A DNA stretch of 28,613 nt, taken from JAQICX01 sp964441455 (GTDB lineage: Bacteria > Verrucomicrobiota > Kiritimatiellia > JAQICX01). The position numbers were made by a program, and so were the translations under genes. The notes beneath the pieces were generated by a model. The model was given only the letters and a program-made list of their open reading frames with translations. It searched no databases and had not been told where the DNA came from. Below, piece by piece: positions 15,747-25,100 of the stretch (positions within the stretch are counted from its first letter, which is position 1; each line of letters opens with the position of its first letter). The stretch is from positions 1 through 28,613 of the forward strand of contig CAYTUX010000005.1 in NCBI GenBank assembly GCA_964441455.1, read 5' to 3'.

Positions 15747-15758
15747 TTTTAGTATTCC

Positions 15759-15792
15759 AAAAAAACCCGATGTACAAATTACACCGGGTTTT
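15759..15792 (-). terminator. Intrinsic terminator after the major pseudopilin gene
   Basis: On the minus strand AAAACCCGGTGTA pairs with TACATCGGGTTTT (one G-U pair) around a short loop, ending in a run of seven T. It lies 20 bp after the pseudopilin stop and 13 bp before the next start. This would let the major subunit be made in excess over the minor ones. Confidence 0.9.
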
Positions 15793-15811
15793 GATAATTC
15801 ATAAATATCGA

Positions 15812-16165
15812 TTATGAATCAGGCTGTGTATGACCTTCTACACTACATACCGGATTTGAGGCAACTTGGTTATATGTATAAGTTCCGCCTGAAGGACATG
15901 TTGGTAAGCCACCCTTAATGTAGGCATTAACAAGTGGTTGGTTAGTACCACCATCACATTCTGTAGTATCAACCCAACCATGTTCAACAGCTGCCTGCTG
16001 TTTTGCACCATCAATCATACGCAAGTTGTTGATACATCTGTTTTCCTGTGCCAAGTTTCTATTCTTCACAAATGATGGAATAGCTATAGCAGCTAATAGA
16101 CCAATAATTGCAACTACGATCATAATTTCCACTAATGTGAAACCTTTGTTATTATTTTTTTTCAT
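15812..16165 (-). CDS. Major type IV pilin/GspG-like pseudopilin
   Basis: This 117-aa protein has leader MKKNNNKG and then FTLVEIMIVVAIIGLLAAIAIPSF, a textbook class III signal with Glu5. The body has CINNLRMIDGAKQQAAVEHGW, a pattern I associate with short pseudopilins of PVC bacteria. Four cysteines (probably two disulfides) and a short Thr/Pro tail follow. It is probably the main filament subunit: it is first in the row, has a strong AAGGAG ribosome site, a sigma-54 promoter at 16246-16262, and its own terminator. It is small compared with GspG (about 140 aa) but complete. Confidence 0.93.
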   Translation of the reverse strand: MKKNNNKGFTLVEIMIVVAIIGLLAAIAIPSFVKNRNLAQENRCINNLRMIDGAKQQAAVEHGWVDTTECDGGTNQPLVNAYIKGGLPTCPSGGTYTYNQVASNPVCSVEGHTQPDS

Positions 16166-16184
16166 CGCTTTCTCCTTTCGGCTG

Positions 16185-16201
16185 AGGGCAGCGAGCGCCC
16201 T
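16185..16201 (-). promoter_or_regulatory. Leader hairpin before the pseudopilin ribosome site
   Basis: AGGGC-gctcgct-GCCCT forms a 5-bp GC-rich stem in the predicted 5' leader, just upstream of the AAGGAG site. It could stabilise the mRNA or modulate translation. The stem is short, so this is tentative. Confidence 0.4.
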
Positions 16202-16245
16202 AGTTATTAAATCAACTAATTTTCATTAGCTTGTAATAATTTATA

Positions 16246-16262
16246 AGCAATAGGCGTGCCAA
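16246..16262 (-). promoter_or_regulatory. Sigma-54 promoter of the major pseudopilin gene
   Basis: Read on the minus strand, TTGGCACGCCTATTGCT matches the -24/-12 consensus TGGCAC-N5-TTGC at every fixed position with exact spacing. Transcription would start near 16235, giving a leader of about 70 nt before the ATG at 16165. Sigma-54 control through PilR-type activators is well known for pilin genes, which supports the call. Confidence 0.88.
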
Positions 16263-16347
16263 CTTATACATCTCTTTTAATCAAAAATGATTAAATACTT
16301 TATAATAAGCAACTTATAAAATAAAAATAATTTCATAAATATCATTA

Positions 16348-16484
16348 ATGAGAAAAATCAATCTTAAAAACCCCTCATTATCACTATTGAGAATTTCAAA
16401 AATGAGAATTTTCATTTATGAGAAAAACCATTTTCCGCAAATTCTCAATAAAGACAAAGCACTTGTCTGTAAGTAATTACAGAC
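16348..16484. promoter_or_regulatory. Candidate activator-binding repeats upstream of the sigma-54 promoter
   Basis: This AT-rich stretch lies about 110-250 bp upstream of the predicted start site, where enhancer-binding proteins act. It holds ATGAGAA at 16348, 16402 and 16418, TTGAGAATTT at 16387, its inverted partner AAATTCTCAAT at 16439-16449, and a palindrome GTCTGTAA-gtaa-TTACAGAC at 16465-16484. CTCAATAAAG occurs at 16444 and again at about 16485. No activator gene is present in the window. Confidence 0.5.
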
Positions 16485-16552
16485 CTCAATAAAGTAAAAA
16501 CACGCAAAAAAATGGTAATTTTTCTGTTCTATGTTATTTTAGCTTGAAACTT

Positions 16553-16572
16553 CGCCGATGGAAACATCGGCG
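16553..16572. repeat. Perfect hairpin CGCCGATG/CATCGGCG
   Basis: An 8-bp perfect stem around a GAAA tetraloop, with GC-rich arms in AT-rich surroundings. It has no adjoining T run and lies far from any gene end, so it is better read as a palindromic extragenic repeat than a terminator. Confidence 0.7.
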
Positions 16573-16601
16573 CTCCAGAAATTATTTTCCCCATCATACC
16601 C

Positions 16602-16697
16602 CAAGTGCTCCTCCCCTGTCAACAAGGTAACGCAACGATCTTCGTTGCCGGTGTCTGAACCAACGACCCCGTTAATCGCAAGTGCTCCTCCCCTGTC
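16602..16697. repeat. Direct repeat pair and GGTAACGC palindrome
   Basis: CAAGTGCTCCTCCCCTGTC (19 bp) occurs exactly at 16602-16620 and 16679-16697. Between them lies a 23-bp sequence (16626-16648) built on CAACGA-tct-TCGTTG. It recurs inverted at 18552-18574 with one difference. Further on, the gap also has a TAGGGA/TCCCTA hairpin at 16755-16774. Apart from these repeats the 16500-17000 stretch holds no supportable gene. Confidence 0.75.
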
Positions 16698-16775
16698 TAA
16701 GGGAGGTGAACCACGCTGTTATTTGCTTTTATACAAAAATCAAATAACGTCGTGTAGGGAGAAGTCCTTCCCTAG

Positions 16776-16805
16776 GATGACTAAAGACCAGATGACTAAG
16801 GACCA
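16776..16805. repeat. Tandem 15-bp repeat, two copies
   Basis: GATGACTAAAGACCA is followed at once by GATGACTAAGGACCA, differing at one base. Function unknown. Confidence 0.75.
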
Positions 16806-16890
16806 AAATGGTTTAGTAATGAACGTTTTATTAAATTTCTTAGATCTATTCTTGATTCAATCCTTCTTAAAATAATTTTGCTGCAAATAA

Positions 16891-16939
16891 TCTTTTTCTC
16901 TGTATCCTCTGTATCTCAAGCGTAGCGGGTGGTTAAAAA
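16891..16939 (+). repeat. Dispersed repeat E, copy 1
   Basis: These 49 bp match 18963-19011 at 45 positions, in the same orientation, including an identical 19-base core agcgtagcgggtggttaaaaa (last part). Both copies sit in the two gaps flanking the lipoprotein gene. They are probably extragenic repeats. A GCTCCA-t-TGGAGC palindrome follows this copy. Confidence 0.8.
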
Positions 16940-17008
16940 ATTATTCTTTCGCTCCATTGGAGCTATATAAGCTATTCTAACATTAATTGTTATTTAATTT
17001 ATTCTGTG

Positions 17009-17043
17009 CAAAAAAAAACCGTCAACTTTAAGTTGACGGTTTT
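17009..17043 (-). terminator. Intrinsic terminator after the lipoprotein gene
   Basis: On the minus strand AAAACCGTCAA pairs perfectly with TTGACGGTTTT around a 7-nt loop and runs into nine T. It begins 14 bp after the stop codon of the 390-aa lipoprotein gene. Confidence 0.93.
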
Positions 17044-17057
17044 CATAAAGACTAGAT

Positions 17058-18230
17058 TTAAGGAGTGGTTGTATCATCAGTTGTTATTGCATCAGCAAAC
17101 TCGGGCACGTATAGGCTGCCTGCAGTACCGTATACATCACCTTGTACAGTTGGTTCAATCCATACAGCTTGTATAGTTCTATCAAATAGAACGCCTGGCT
17201 CATCGGAACTGTAAAGACCTGTTAAAGTTCCCACAATCTCTATATCGTCATTGTATGCTGTAAACTGTGCCATAACCTGCGAGCTGTAATCATCTTCAGA
17301 TGTAGGCTGCGAAGTTCCACCTGAACCATTAGCAACACCAATAGTCCCATCAAATCTTCTTCCCAAACTATCATAAATAGTCAACTTATTTCCAACTTGT
17401 GAAATAGTCAAAGTAACAACAGGAGTTCCTGTATTGCCCGGTTCAAAAGGTTGATTAATTGTGTATGTATAGCTTGCAGTTACATCACCTGAAATTGCAA
17501 TACCGCCGAGGTTAATTGACCAGGCACCGGTTCCATATGAAATTGTTCCTGTTTTACCATCCGAAGTTGATAAAAGTCCTTCACCATCATCAACAAAAAC
17601 ATAATCACCTGCAAAAATAGTTACAGAACCCGGAGTCACCTGACCATGCTGGAAGTTACCGCTAAATGCAGATGTTCCGCCATACTGATAGGATGCTAAG
17701 GCAACACCACCATCAGGGAACGTTGTTCCGCCAGAGGTCATTTCAACAGTCAGAGTAACAACACCTGTTGCATAATCAATTGATGAACCGGAATTGATAT
17801 TGAATGATCCGGATGTTTTAACAAATCCACCTGATCCATTGTCGGAAACAGAGGCAACAGAGGCAAGGTCAATATCTACAGTACCTTCAATTACATTATC
17901 ATTCAACTTACCAGTAAGCTGCCAATCCGCAGGAGGTATACCACCACCGGAATTATATGCAGGAGCAAGAGTAATCTGACCAGCGATTGAACCTGATGCG
18001 GATGATATTATTTCTCCGTTCACAATACCTTCAGTTGTAGGATCTTCGTATGTAAATCCGGTAACTATTGGACCGTCGTTGACACCTCGAAATGTACCGG
18101 AGAAATCAAACCAGTCATAGCCGTTCATTGTCCATGTCTCTTCAGATGAAGGAGTGCTCCATTCACAACCTGCCATAACAATTAGGGCTAAAGCAGCCAA
18201 ACTTGAAATTATTTTCTTTGTCGTTGTCAT
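17058..18230 (-). CDS. Lipoprotein built of repeated 'GxIxYxTGxW' beta modules
   Basis: This 390-aa protein has a signal peptide ending in lipobox VMAGC (Cys22). The mature part is Gly/Ser/Thr-rich and all beta in character. Two segments resemble each other: about 135-175 (GSFNINSGSSIDYATGVVTLT) and about 197-245 (VFVDDGEGLLSTSDGKTGTI, then SYGTGAWSINL). The same module appears once in the 2936-aa protein at about residues 2300-2355 (GSINYTTGAWTLP). No enzyme motif is visible. It is monocistronic with a terminator behind it and a GAAAGG ribosome site. It is probably an outer-membrane or surface lipoprotein; the role is unknown. Placement between the pseudopilins and the giant protein hints at a shared system but does not prove it. 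Confidence 0.78.
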   Translation of the reverse strand: MTTTKKIISSLAALALIVMAGCEWSTPSSEETWTMNGYDWFDFSGTFRGVNDGPIVTGFTYEDPTTEGIVNGEIISSASGSIAGQITLAPAYNSGGGIPPADWQLTGKLNDNVIEGTVDIDLASVASVSDNGSGGFVKTSGSFNINSGSSIDYATGVVTLTVEMTSGGTTFPDGGVALASYQYGGTSAFSGNFQHGQVTPGSVTIFAGDYVFVDDGEGLLSTSDGKTGTISYGTGAWSINLGGIAISGDVTASYTYTINQPFEPGNTGTPVVTLTISQVGNKLTIYDSLGRRFDGTIGVANGSGGTSQPTSEDDYSSQVMAQFTAYNDDIEIVGTLTGLYSSDEPGVLFDRTIQAVWIEPTVQGDVYGTAGSLYVPEFADAITTDDTTTP

Positions 18231-18248
18231 ATTTTGCCTTTCGAATAT

Positions 18249-18284
18249 ATTTAACTTAAAAATAGTTTTAACAATTTAACTTAA
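18249..18284. promoter_or_regulatory. Paired ATTTAACTTAA boxes upstream of the lipoprotein gene
   Basis: ATTTAACTTAA occurs at 18249-18259 and 18274-18284, 25 bp apart in the same orientation and just upstream of the lipoprotein start. The spacing is close to two or more helical turns, so these could be operator half-sites, but in such AT-rich DNA chance is possible. Confidence 0.3.
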
Positions 18285-18418
18285 CAACTATACTGTTTTT
18301 ATTTAAAAAAAACAACCAAAAAATAATAATAATTAATATTTTCCCTGTTTTTCTGGTTATCGTTAAGCTTCAGGCTGTCTAGAGCCTTGGTTGTTTTAGC
18401 GATGAAGCAACAAAAAGT

Positions 18419-18480
18419 GTTTATCTTTTTTTTAGGGTCTATTAACGTCCCTAAGGTCTTTAAGGTCGTAAAAGATAAAC
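18419..18480. repeat. Nested inverted repeat
   Basis: Outer arms GTTTATCTTTT (18419-18429) and AAAAGATAAAC (18470-18480) are perfect complements and enclose a second pair, TTAGGG and CCCTAA, around 18432-18454. It may form a long hairpin or cruciform. It lies in a gap with no gene. Confidence 0.65.
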
Positions 18481-18528
18481 TTAGATTCAGCATTTTGGGC
18501 GTATACGGGCGACATAATTTAGCTTGGC

Positions 18529-18961
18529 TGTAGCAATGGCTACAAGAAGTTGCAACGAAGATCGTCGCGTTACCCCAAGAAAGGGAACACTGCCAGCTAG
18601 GATCGTTGAGTTATCCCGCTTTGCGGGTCTAGCAAGAGCTAGCCGCAAGTCCGAGCCGAAGCGACTCGGCTACAATGTTCCAATCAAATATTATTTGCAA
18701 GATTGCCGCCTGCAGCCGCGTCCCGTGGGCGCGGAGTGTTTTATCTTGCCCCAACGCAGTTGATTTAACTTGCCCCAACGCAGTTGGTGCCCTCACGCAG
18801 TCCGAGCCGAAGCGACTCGGCTACAATGTTCCAATCAAATATTATTTGCAAGATTGCCGCCTGCAGCCGCGTCCCGTGGGCGCGGTGAGTCTTATCCTGT
18901 CCTCACGCAGTTGGTGCCCTCACGCAGTTGTCTTGTCTTGCCCCGACGCAGTCCGGTGCCA
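18529..18961. repeat. GC-rich repeat island with an 87-bp exact direct repeat
   Basis: An 87-bp sequence occurs identically at 18648-18734 and 18799-18885, and each copy holds two hairpins (AGCCGA/TCGGCT and CCGCGTCC/GGGCGCGG). Small perfect hairpins precede it: TGTAGC/GCTACA at 18529-18544, CCCGC/GCGGG at 18615-18627 and CTAGC/GCTAG at 18629-18642. An inverted copy of the 16626-16648 repeat lies at 18552-18574. The base composition is unlike the neighbouring genes. Open frames here run through repeats and are not credible genes. Confidence 0.85.
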
Positions 18962-19127
18962 TTCTTTTTCTCGGTGTCCTCTGTGTCTCTAGCGTAGCGG
19001 GTGGTTAAAAATCTTCTCTTTTTTTCTTCCTTCCTCATTGGCTGTTGGATATTCCTCTTTCCTTATCTTCTTGCCCCAACGCAGTTGGTGCCCTCACGCA
19101 GTGAGTTTTATCTTGCCCTCACGCAGT
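18749..19127 (+). repeat. Nine-copy ACGCAGT array
   Basis: A 10-12 bp unit, CC(AA/TC/GA)CGCAGT often preceded by TTGCC or GTGCC, occurs nine times in one orientation. Positions are about 18749, 18773, 18790, 18900, 18917, 18941, 19073, 19091 and 19116. Spacings are irregular and the intervening sequence differs, so it is not a CRISPR. It overlaps the 87-bp repeats. Confidence 0.75.
18963..19011 (+). repeat. Dispersed repeat E, copy 2
   Basis: Same orientation as 16891-16939, with four mismatches in 49 bp. It ends in the same agcgtagcgggtggttaaaa stretch. Confidence 0.8.
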
Positions 19128-19128
19128 G

Positions 19129-19164
19129 AGAAAAGAGCATAAGAAAAATCTTATGCTCTTTTCT
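19129..19164 (-). terminator. Terminator after the giant gene
   Basis: A perfect 15-bp stem, AGAAAAGAGCATAAG at 19129-19143 and its complement at 19150-19164, surrounds a 6-nt loop 29 bp past the stop codon of the 2936-aa protein. The 3' arm is T-rich (CTTTTCT), but no long T run follows. Confidence 0.75.
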
Positions 19165-19192
19165 AAATAGAGGTTACTCTCTACTTACAAGG

Positions 19193-22100
19193 TTACCATG
19201 TAACTTTGAATCTGAAGAACAGAGGTTCATTATTTTCAACAGCACTGACATTCGGAATTGATCCTGTATATAAGAACATATCTCTGCTTTCATCATATTG
19301 TGATGCTTCACCGGTTTCAACATCAATCCAGTTGTTCATATCAGAACTATATTGTAAAGTATAATGAACCGTTGAATTACCGGCAGTAACAGATAGAGCT
19401 TTAGATCCATTATCATTACTTAGAGTAATATAGGATGTTCCACCTAAACCACCCCAGCTGATATTCAGGTTGTCATACATATCAATATCAATTCCTTTCA
19501 ATGAGAAATCAATATCATCTGTAACGCACAAACCAAAATCAGACTTAAGTGCATAAGGAATATTATCCGCTCCTGCAGCATCACCATCCACAGGACTCAT
19601 GTTAAGAGCACTCCAGGCATATGCTTCGAAGTCGTTAACTCCATTGTCATCAAAGTCTGTAAACCCTCTAAGTTCACCGGCACCCATAACAGTCAGTGTT
19701 CCAACATAGCTCCATTCCCAATCATCAGCAAGCATATCATTGTCAGTATCTGCAACAACAGTATATATATTTTTATCTGTCACATCACCTGTAAATGTAG
19801 ATAAAACAACAGGAGCAACAACATATACATCTTTGCGATCAGTAAGATAGCCGTATGTTTCAAAATCATCTTTAAGATAATTATTATTCTGATCCAGGAA
19901 TGCTCTCACATAATATACTCCATCCGGCAAGCCGGGTAGTGTATAGCTATAAGGATTCAATGGCCAATCTTCAGGAACTGGATTATTAGGGATCACTGTC
20001 ACAGACAGTGGAGCCCCGGAGAACGACTTATTGTCAAATGCTTCAACAACAATGTTTCCTGTTTTCGCTTTTCCTGTATAGTAAGCTGTACCGGATATTG
20101 AGTGTGAATACAATGTATCTGCTTCATAATCAATTCTGAATGGTTCAACAGCCGACCATACACCTACATTATTGCCCGTTCTGTTACGAACTCTCCAATA
20201 ATATGTTCTCTCTTCCCAGACAAATCCGCTGCCGACTTCCGGCAATGTAATTTGAGAGTTTTGTGCATAGTCAACCGGTATATAATCTGATTTGGTTAGC
20301 ACAATATTATTGAAATCAGCGTCTTCAGCAATCTGCAGATCATAGAATGCAGCTTCCTTATCAGCATTATCCCATACAAATGTTTGTCTGTATGTTGAGC
20401 ACTTAACCATCGTGCTTGGAGATACTATAACAGGCACCTCTAATGCACTCGGATAACCAATATCAAATGTACCTGATGCATAGTTGTTTGAATATGAACC
20501 GGATTGCGTTAACAGATCAACCGACCATGTAATTGTACCTTCCGACAAAGCATTACCATAGGCTTCCATAAAATCGTTCTCCATAAAGAAGTACTTCTTT
20601 GGATCCAATTCCACAGAGAACAATTGATATGCACCCTTGGCAACATTAAGTCTGTATCCAACTGCATTCATATCAGGAGTCCATGCTAAACGCCCAAATC
20701 CCGGTGCGTAGTTCTTGAGACTGATATCAATCAATTCAGGAGTACCGCCCGTTAACATAATCGGTCCGTTATCTGCAGAACCTGCCGGTTCTGTAGCCGG
20801 ATCCCAGATTCCATCATCGTTCAGATCAGCAAAGACAAAGATTGAATTTAATCCTTCTCTGGTGCCATTATATAATGAAGCAAAATTAACTTCAAACACT
20901 TCGTTTATTGTACCTGAGACAGGAAATTCACTAACACCTGAGGTTTGATATGATGCAAAAGCACCATTTACAGGCAAAGTCCAAGCTCCAGTTGTATAAT
21001 TAATACTACCAACAAGATTTGTTGTTGTGCCTACAAGACCACCGCCACCATTATCCTGGTATTGAACACCATAAATATCTGTAAACAATGCAGAACCTGC
21101 ATTTGGTGGTTGTGTCAGAATTCCAGACATTCCTGTAATTGGTTCAGAGTTAGGTATTCCACCAGAAGTGCCAATAACATATGGCATCATACAAACGTAT
21201 GGATCCAGAGGATCTGTATAGAACAATACTTTTAAGATTGTTCCCGGACCCAACAGTGTTTCATCTCCGGCATACTTAAACCTTAGATACATATCAGGAA
21301 CGGGAATATCGTTCTTATCATTTGGAGCAGATCCATATCTGAACTCAGCGTAATTAGACCAACCATCGCCATCGGCATCTTTAAATGCATCATGCAAGAA
21401 TGGATTCAAACCATTGAGCATTTCCCACTCATCTTCCATCATATCATGGTCGGTAAGCATTTCACCGAATGTTCTGTAGTCATGATTCAAGTCACCGGTA
21501 ATATTATTACCCCATGCATAGAAATCTGGCACATTATTTGTTGTGGAAGCATATTCCAAAGGAGAAGTACCTGCCAGATATTCATAAATATTTGCCAGGC
21601 CATCCCTATCGTAATCACCATAAGCACCATTAATACCTGTAGCATCATGAGGATCCAATCCCATTGCAATTTCCCATACATCAGGCATTCCATCACCATC
21701 TGAATCAATCATTCTTGCAGGAGTGTCGTCCCACATTTCAACAGATTCAGTGGTTCTTGCATAAAGCATAGGCAGCATATCTGCCGCAACCGGAACATTT
21801 GCCAGCAGATCAGGATGAATAATACTTTCATAACTTGGCCAATCTGATGACCCGATTGCCGGATCCTGAGTATTCTCCAAAAGAGTACCTGTTAAATACT
21901 TGTATCCATAAGGGTCGCTTGTATTTGGATAGTTAACAGGCATTCCATCAATACCGGTGACATTATTTGTAATAACAGTATCACTAGCAACCGGACGAGG
22001 ATAGTGCAATGACTGATTATCAATCCAAGGAAGATAGAGATAATCATTGTATACCTTAGAACGATCAGCCATAGATCTCCAGAATGGAATTGCAGTATAG

Positions 22101-25100
22101 TTTGCAGGATATCCCACAAGAGCATCAAATCCATCAGGAGTAATATTATCTATCTGAGGATCAGGCAAATCATTAAATGAGAAGCAATACAGCAATCTGG
22201 TTGCTTCATTTGTAGCAAAAGTTGTTGCTTGAGTTCTGTTAAAAGTTGTTCTCATATTTGCCTGAATTGTATCCTGTGGTTGATAAGCACCCCAAGCTCT
22301 TGTATTATCAACCCAGCCTTTAAAGAAGTATGTATTCGGATCAGCTTCCTGATAACCATTACCAACAGTGAATGTCATTGTGCCAAGCATCTGTTCACTG
22401 GCTCCCTCATAGCTGTTGGCAGGCATAATTGAAGCCGGTACACTCTTGACAAGCACTCCATCCAGATATACATTAAGTTTCCCGACCCACTGATCTTGTG
22501 AATTGAATCCACCTTCGTATGATCCGGATATATGATACCACCTATCTGTTTCAACAGCAAAGTTGGCAACAGCTTCAAAAGTCTCCCCTGCCGGAGTATC
22601 ATATAGCAGATAAGGTTTACCATCTTTTGTCAGACCAAGTTCAAAGTTTCTTCTCCAACCTAATATATTTGGATTAAACTGATCAGAGTTACTTAAGTAA
22701 CCGCCTCTCTGCATAACAATCTGCTTTTTAACAGTTGGCAGCTCTTCTGCTCTTACCCATGCTTCAACAGTATATGTTCTGTAATCAGGATATGTCCAAC
22801 CATACAAAAATGGAGTTTCAGCATATGCCTCACCATTCAAATATAGAACTCTATTAATATTTGGTGACATATTGTCAAGAGGATCACTAATTCCCGGACT
22901 TACAATAGTATCATTTAGTTCATCTTTATCAGAGATACCATCGTTATCTGTATCGTAACCTTCATTAACCTCATAAGAGTATGCAAAACGCGGAGCAGAA
23001 TATGGTATTAAAAGATCTATAACACGATTGTCCGGATTGCCGGGAAGCGGAGGAATACTAATACCATAATCGGCAGGGTTAATACGACCACCATATGTCT
23101 CATCACCCCAATACCACTCTGAGTTCGCAAAGAACCTTCCTGTCCAATAGTACAGGTTCGCATAACTCAATTGAGCTGATACATCAGTCATCCACATTGG
23201 AGATGGATCCGTATGATGATAAGGTATTGCATCAACATAAATAGCCTCTTCGTAGGTAACCAGCCCATCCTGATCTAGATCGAAATTAGGGAAACCTGAA
23301 ATCCAAGGAGTCCGATTGAAATCTCTGGCTGAATGCCAGATCACATATGGGAGAGAGAGTTCGTCAACAGGTTGATTTGCCACAACGTCCTCATATCCAT
23401 AAAGAGGATTCAACCCATGGAAAACTTCCCAATAATCATTCAGACCATCAAAGTCTGAGTCAGGATTAGTCGGGTCACAAGACTGGAAGTAAGGACCAAC
23501 CAGAGGAGTCACTGTTTCTGATCCCAACATAAAGCGTAAATTCACTCTGTTAACCGGCGCATCCAAGAAAAATGAAGGATCCCATTCTTTTGGCAGGCGC
23601 CCATAACCACCGGCAGATGCTTCCAAAAAGAAGTCATAAGGATCATAAGCACCAGCTCCCATATCATTTATATCAAAGCGATCATAACGCCAGCCATAAT
23701 TTGCGCCGGTAAAGTATTCCTGATAGTTCAAAAGTCCATCGTTATCATAGTCCAGATAAGCATCATGTAAAGTACCATTCATACCACCGGCCCAAGAGTT
23801 TGTATCACCGCCGCCTGCAAAGAAAGCTTCCCATGCATCAGGTATTCTATCACCATCAGTATCCACAGATGTCGGACATAATCCACCGCCATTTGCTGCG
23901 GCAGCAAAATTAAAGTAACTCCGTTCATCAGCATCAGTAACCTGATCCCAATCAGTATCATAGTCATGAGGATCGGTTGGAAGAGTTTTGTTATACCATC
24001 CGTCAACACGATAAAGAGCAGCCTCTTCATTTGTTGATGTTGCATAACTGTGAAATTCCTCAAAATTGGATAGACCATCACCATTTGGAGGTGCCCACGG
24101 GTAAGCATTAAGAGTATCCCAGTCTTGTCCGGCATCGTCGGCATTAATAGGATCCATACCGACATATAGTTCCCAGCCATCCCATACGCCGTCACCGTCG
24201 GCATCAATTGAAATTGGACATGTACCGCCATCATTTGGATCATTTGGTCTGATTGCAGGCAGATAGCTGCTGCCAAGCAGTTCCTGCAAGTTATTGTACT
24301 GTGCGGTATGAGGTCCCGGTTGACTCCAAGGGGGCATATAACCATAACCGGTTCTTGGATGAAAACCATTTGCATCATAAATTTCTTTATGTTTAAGAAC
24401 GACATTATCACCATCATATTCAACGGCAAACCAATCACCATCAGGGTTGGCATCAGCATCATTTATTGCACCAAAAGTTGAAACAAACCATGGATCATAT
24501 CCATATGCAATTTCCCAACCGTCAGGTAGACCATCACCATCAGCATCCCAATAGAAAGGATGAGATGAACGTCTTTGAGTACTGCTTCCACCGATAATTT
24601 GAGGTATGAAGTAGTTGCCTATAGTCTGCCCGCCATCTTGCCATACATTATATTCCAGAAAATCAGTAAACCATGCAACAGCTCTACCTGTTTCTATATA
24701 ATAAACCAAGTCATAATCAGGACGACCAAACTCGTCATCCTGAATGTGAATCTCAGCAGGATTAAAACGCCTGTCAACAATTCTATCCGACACATCAAAC
24801 TGTGCATATCCAGAGAAATTGCCAGCTCCATTGTTTAAGAACTCAGCCAAACTATCAGTCAAACTCTCAACAACAATTAAATCCAGATAAACCTGTGTTG
24901 TGTCTTCAGGTGGGATCCGTAATTCTGCAAGAATCAGAGACATTGGTCCTGCGGATGTTGCCAAAGTACCTGCATTTCCAAATTTGCCTAAACCATTTCC
25001 TGAATGTAGTAATACAGAGTCAAGATTATAGGCGACAACAGCTAAATCAATGGTTCCTGTAACTGAAGGATCGGTGTTGCCGTATGTTGTAAAATCACCG

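Noticed and set aside
16558..16875. 105-aa open frame in the repeat gap
   Set aside because: It runs through the hairpin, the direct repeats and the tandem 15-bp repeat; no ribosome site or protein-like composition.
18299..18493. 64-aa minus-strand frame
   Set aside because: It spans the nested inverted repeat, lacks a good ribosome site and has no recognisable feature beyond a hydrophobic end.
18935..18975. Second sigma-54 promoter on the minus strand at GTGCCA
   Set aside because: GTGCCA is present, but the GCAA partner is not in register (CGCA instead), and no gene follows closely.
18524..18992. Overlapping 75-105 aa frames in the GC-rich island
   Set aside because: All translate the 87-bp duplicated repeat (the same peptide appears twice), so they are by-products of repeats.
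18749..19127. CRISPR-like array of ACGCAGT units
   Set aside because: Units are only about 10-12 bp, spacing varies from about 16 to 130 bp, and there are no uniform spacers or cas genes.
23779..24462. 227-aa open frame inside the giant gene
   Set aside because: It is an alternative frame of the repeat-rich giant gene, with low-complexity Met/Leu/Ile-rich composition, no ribosome site and no domain.
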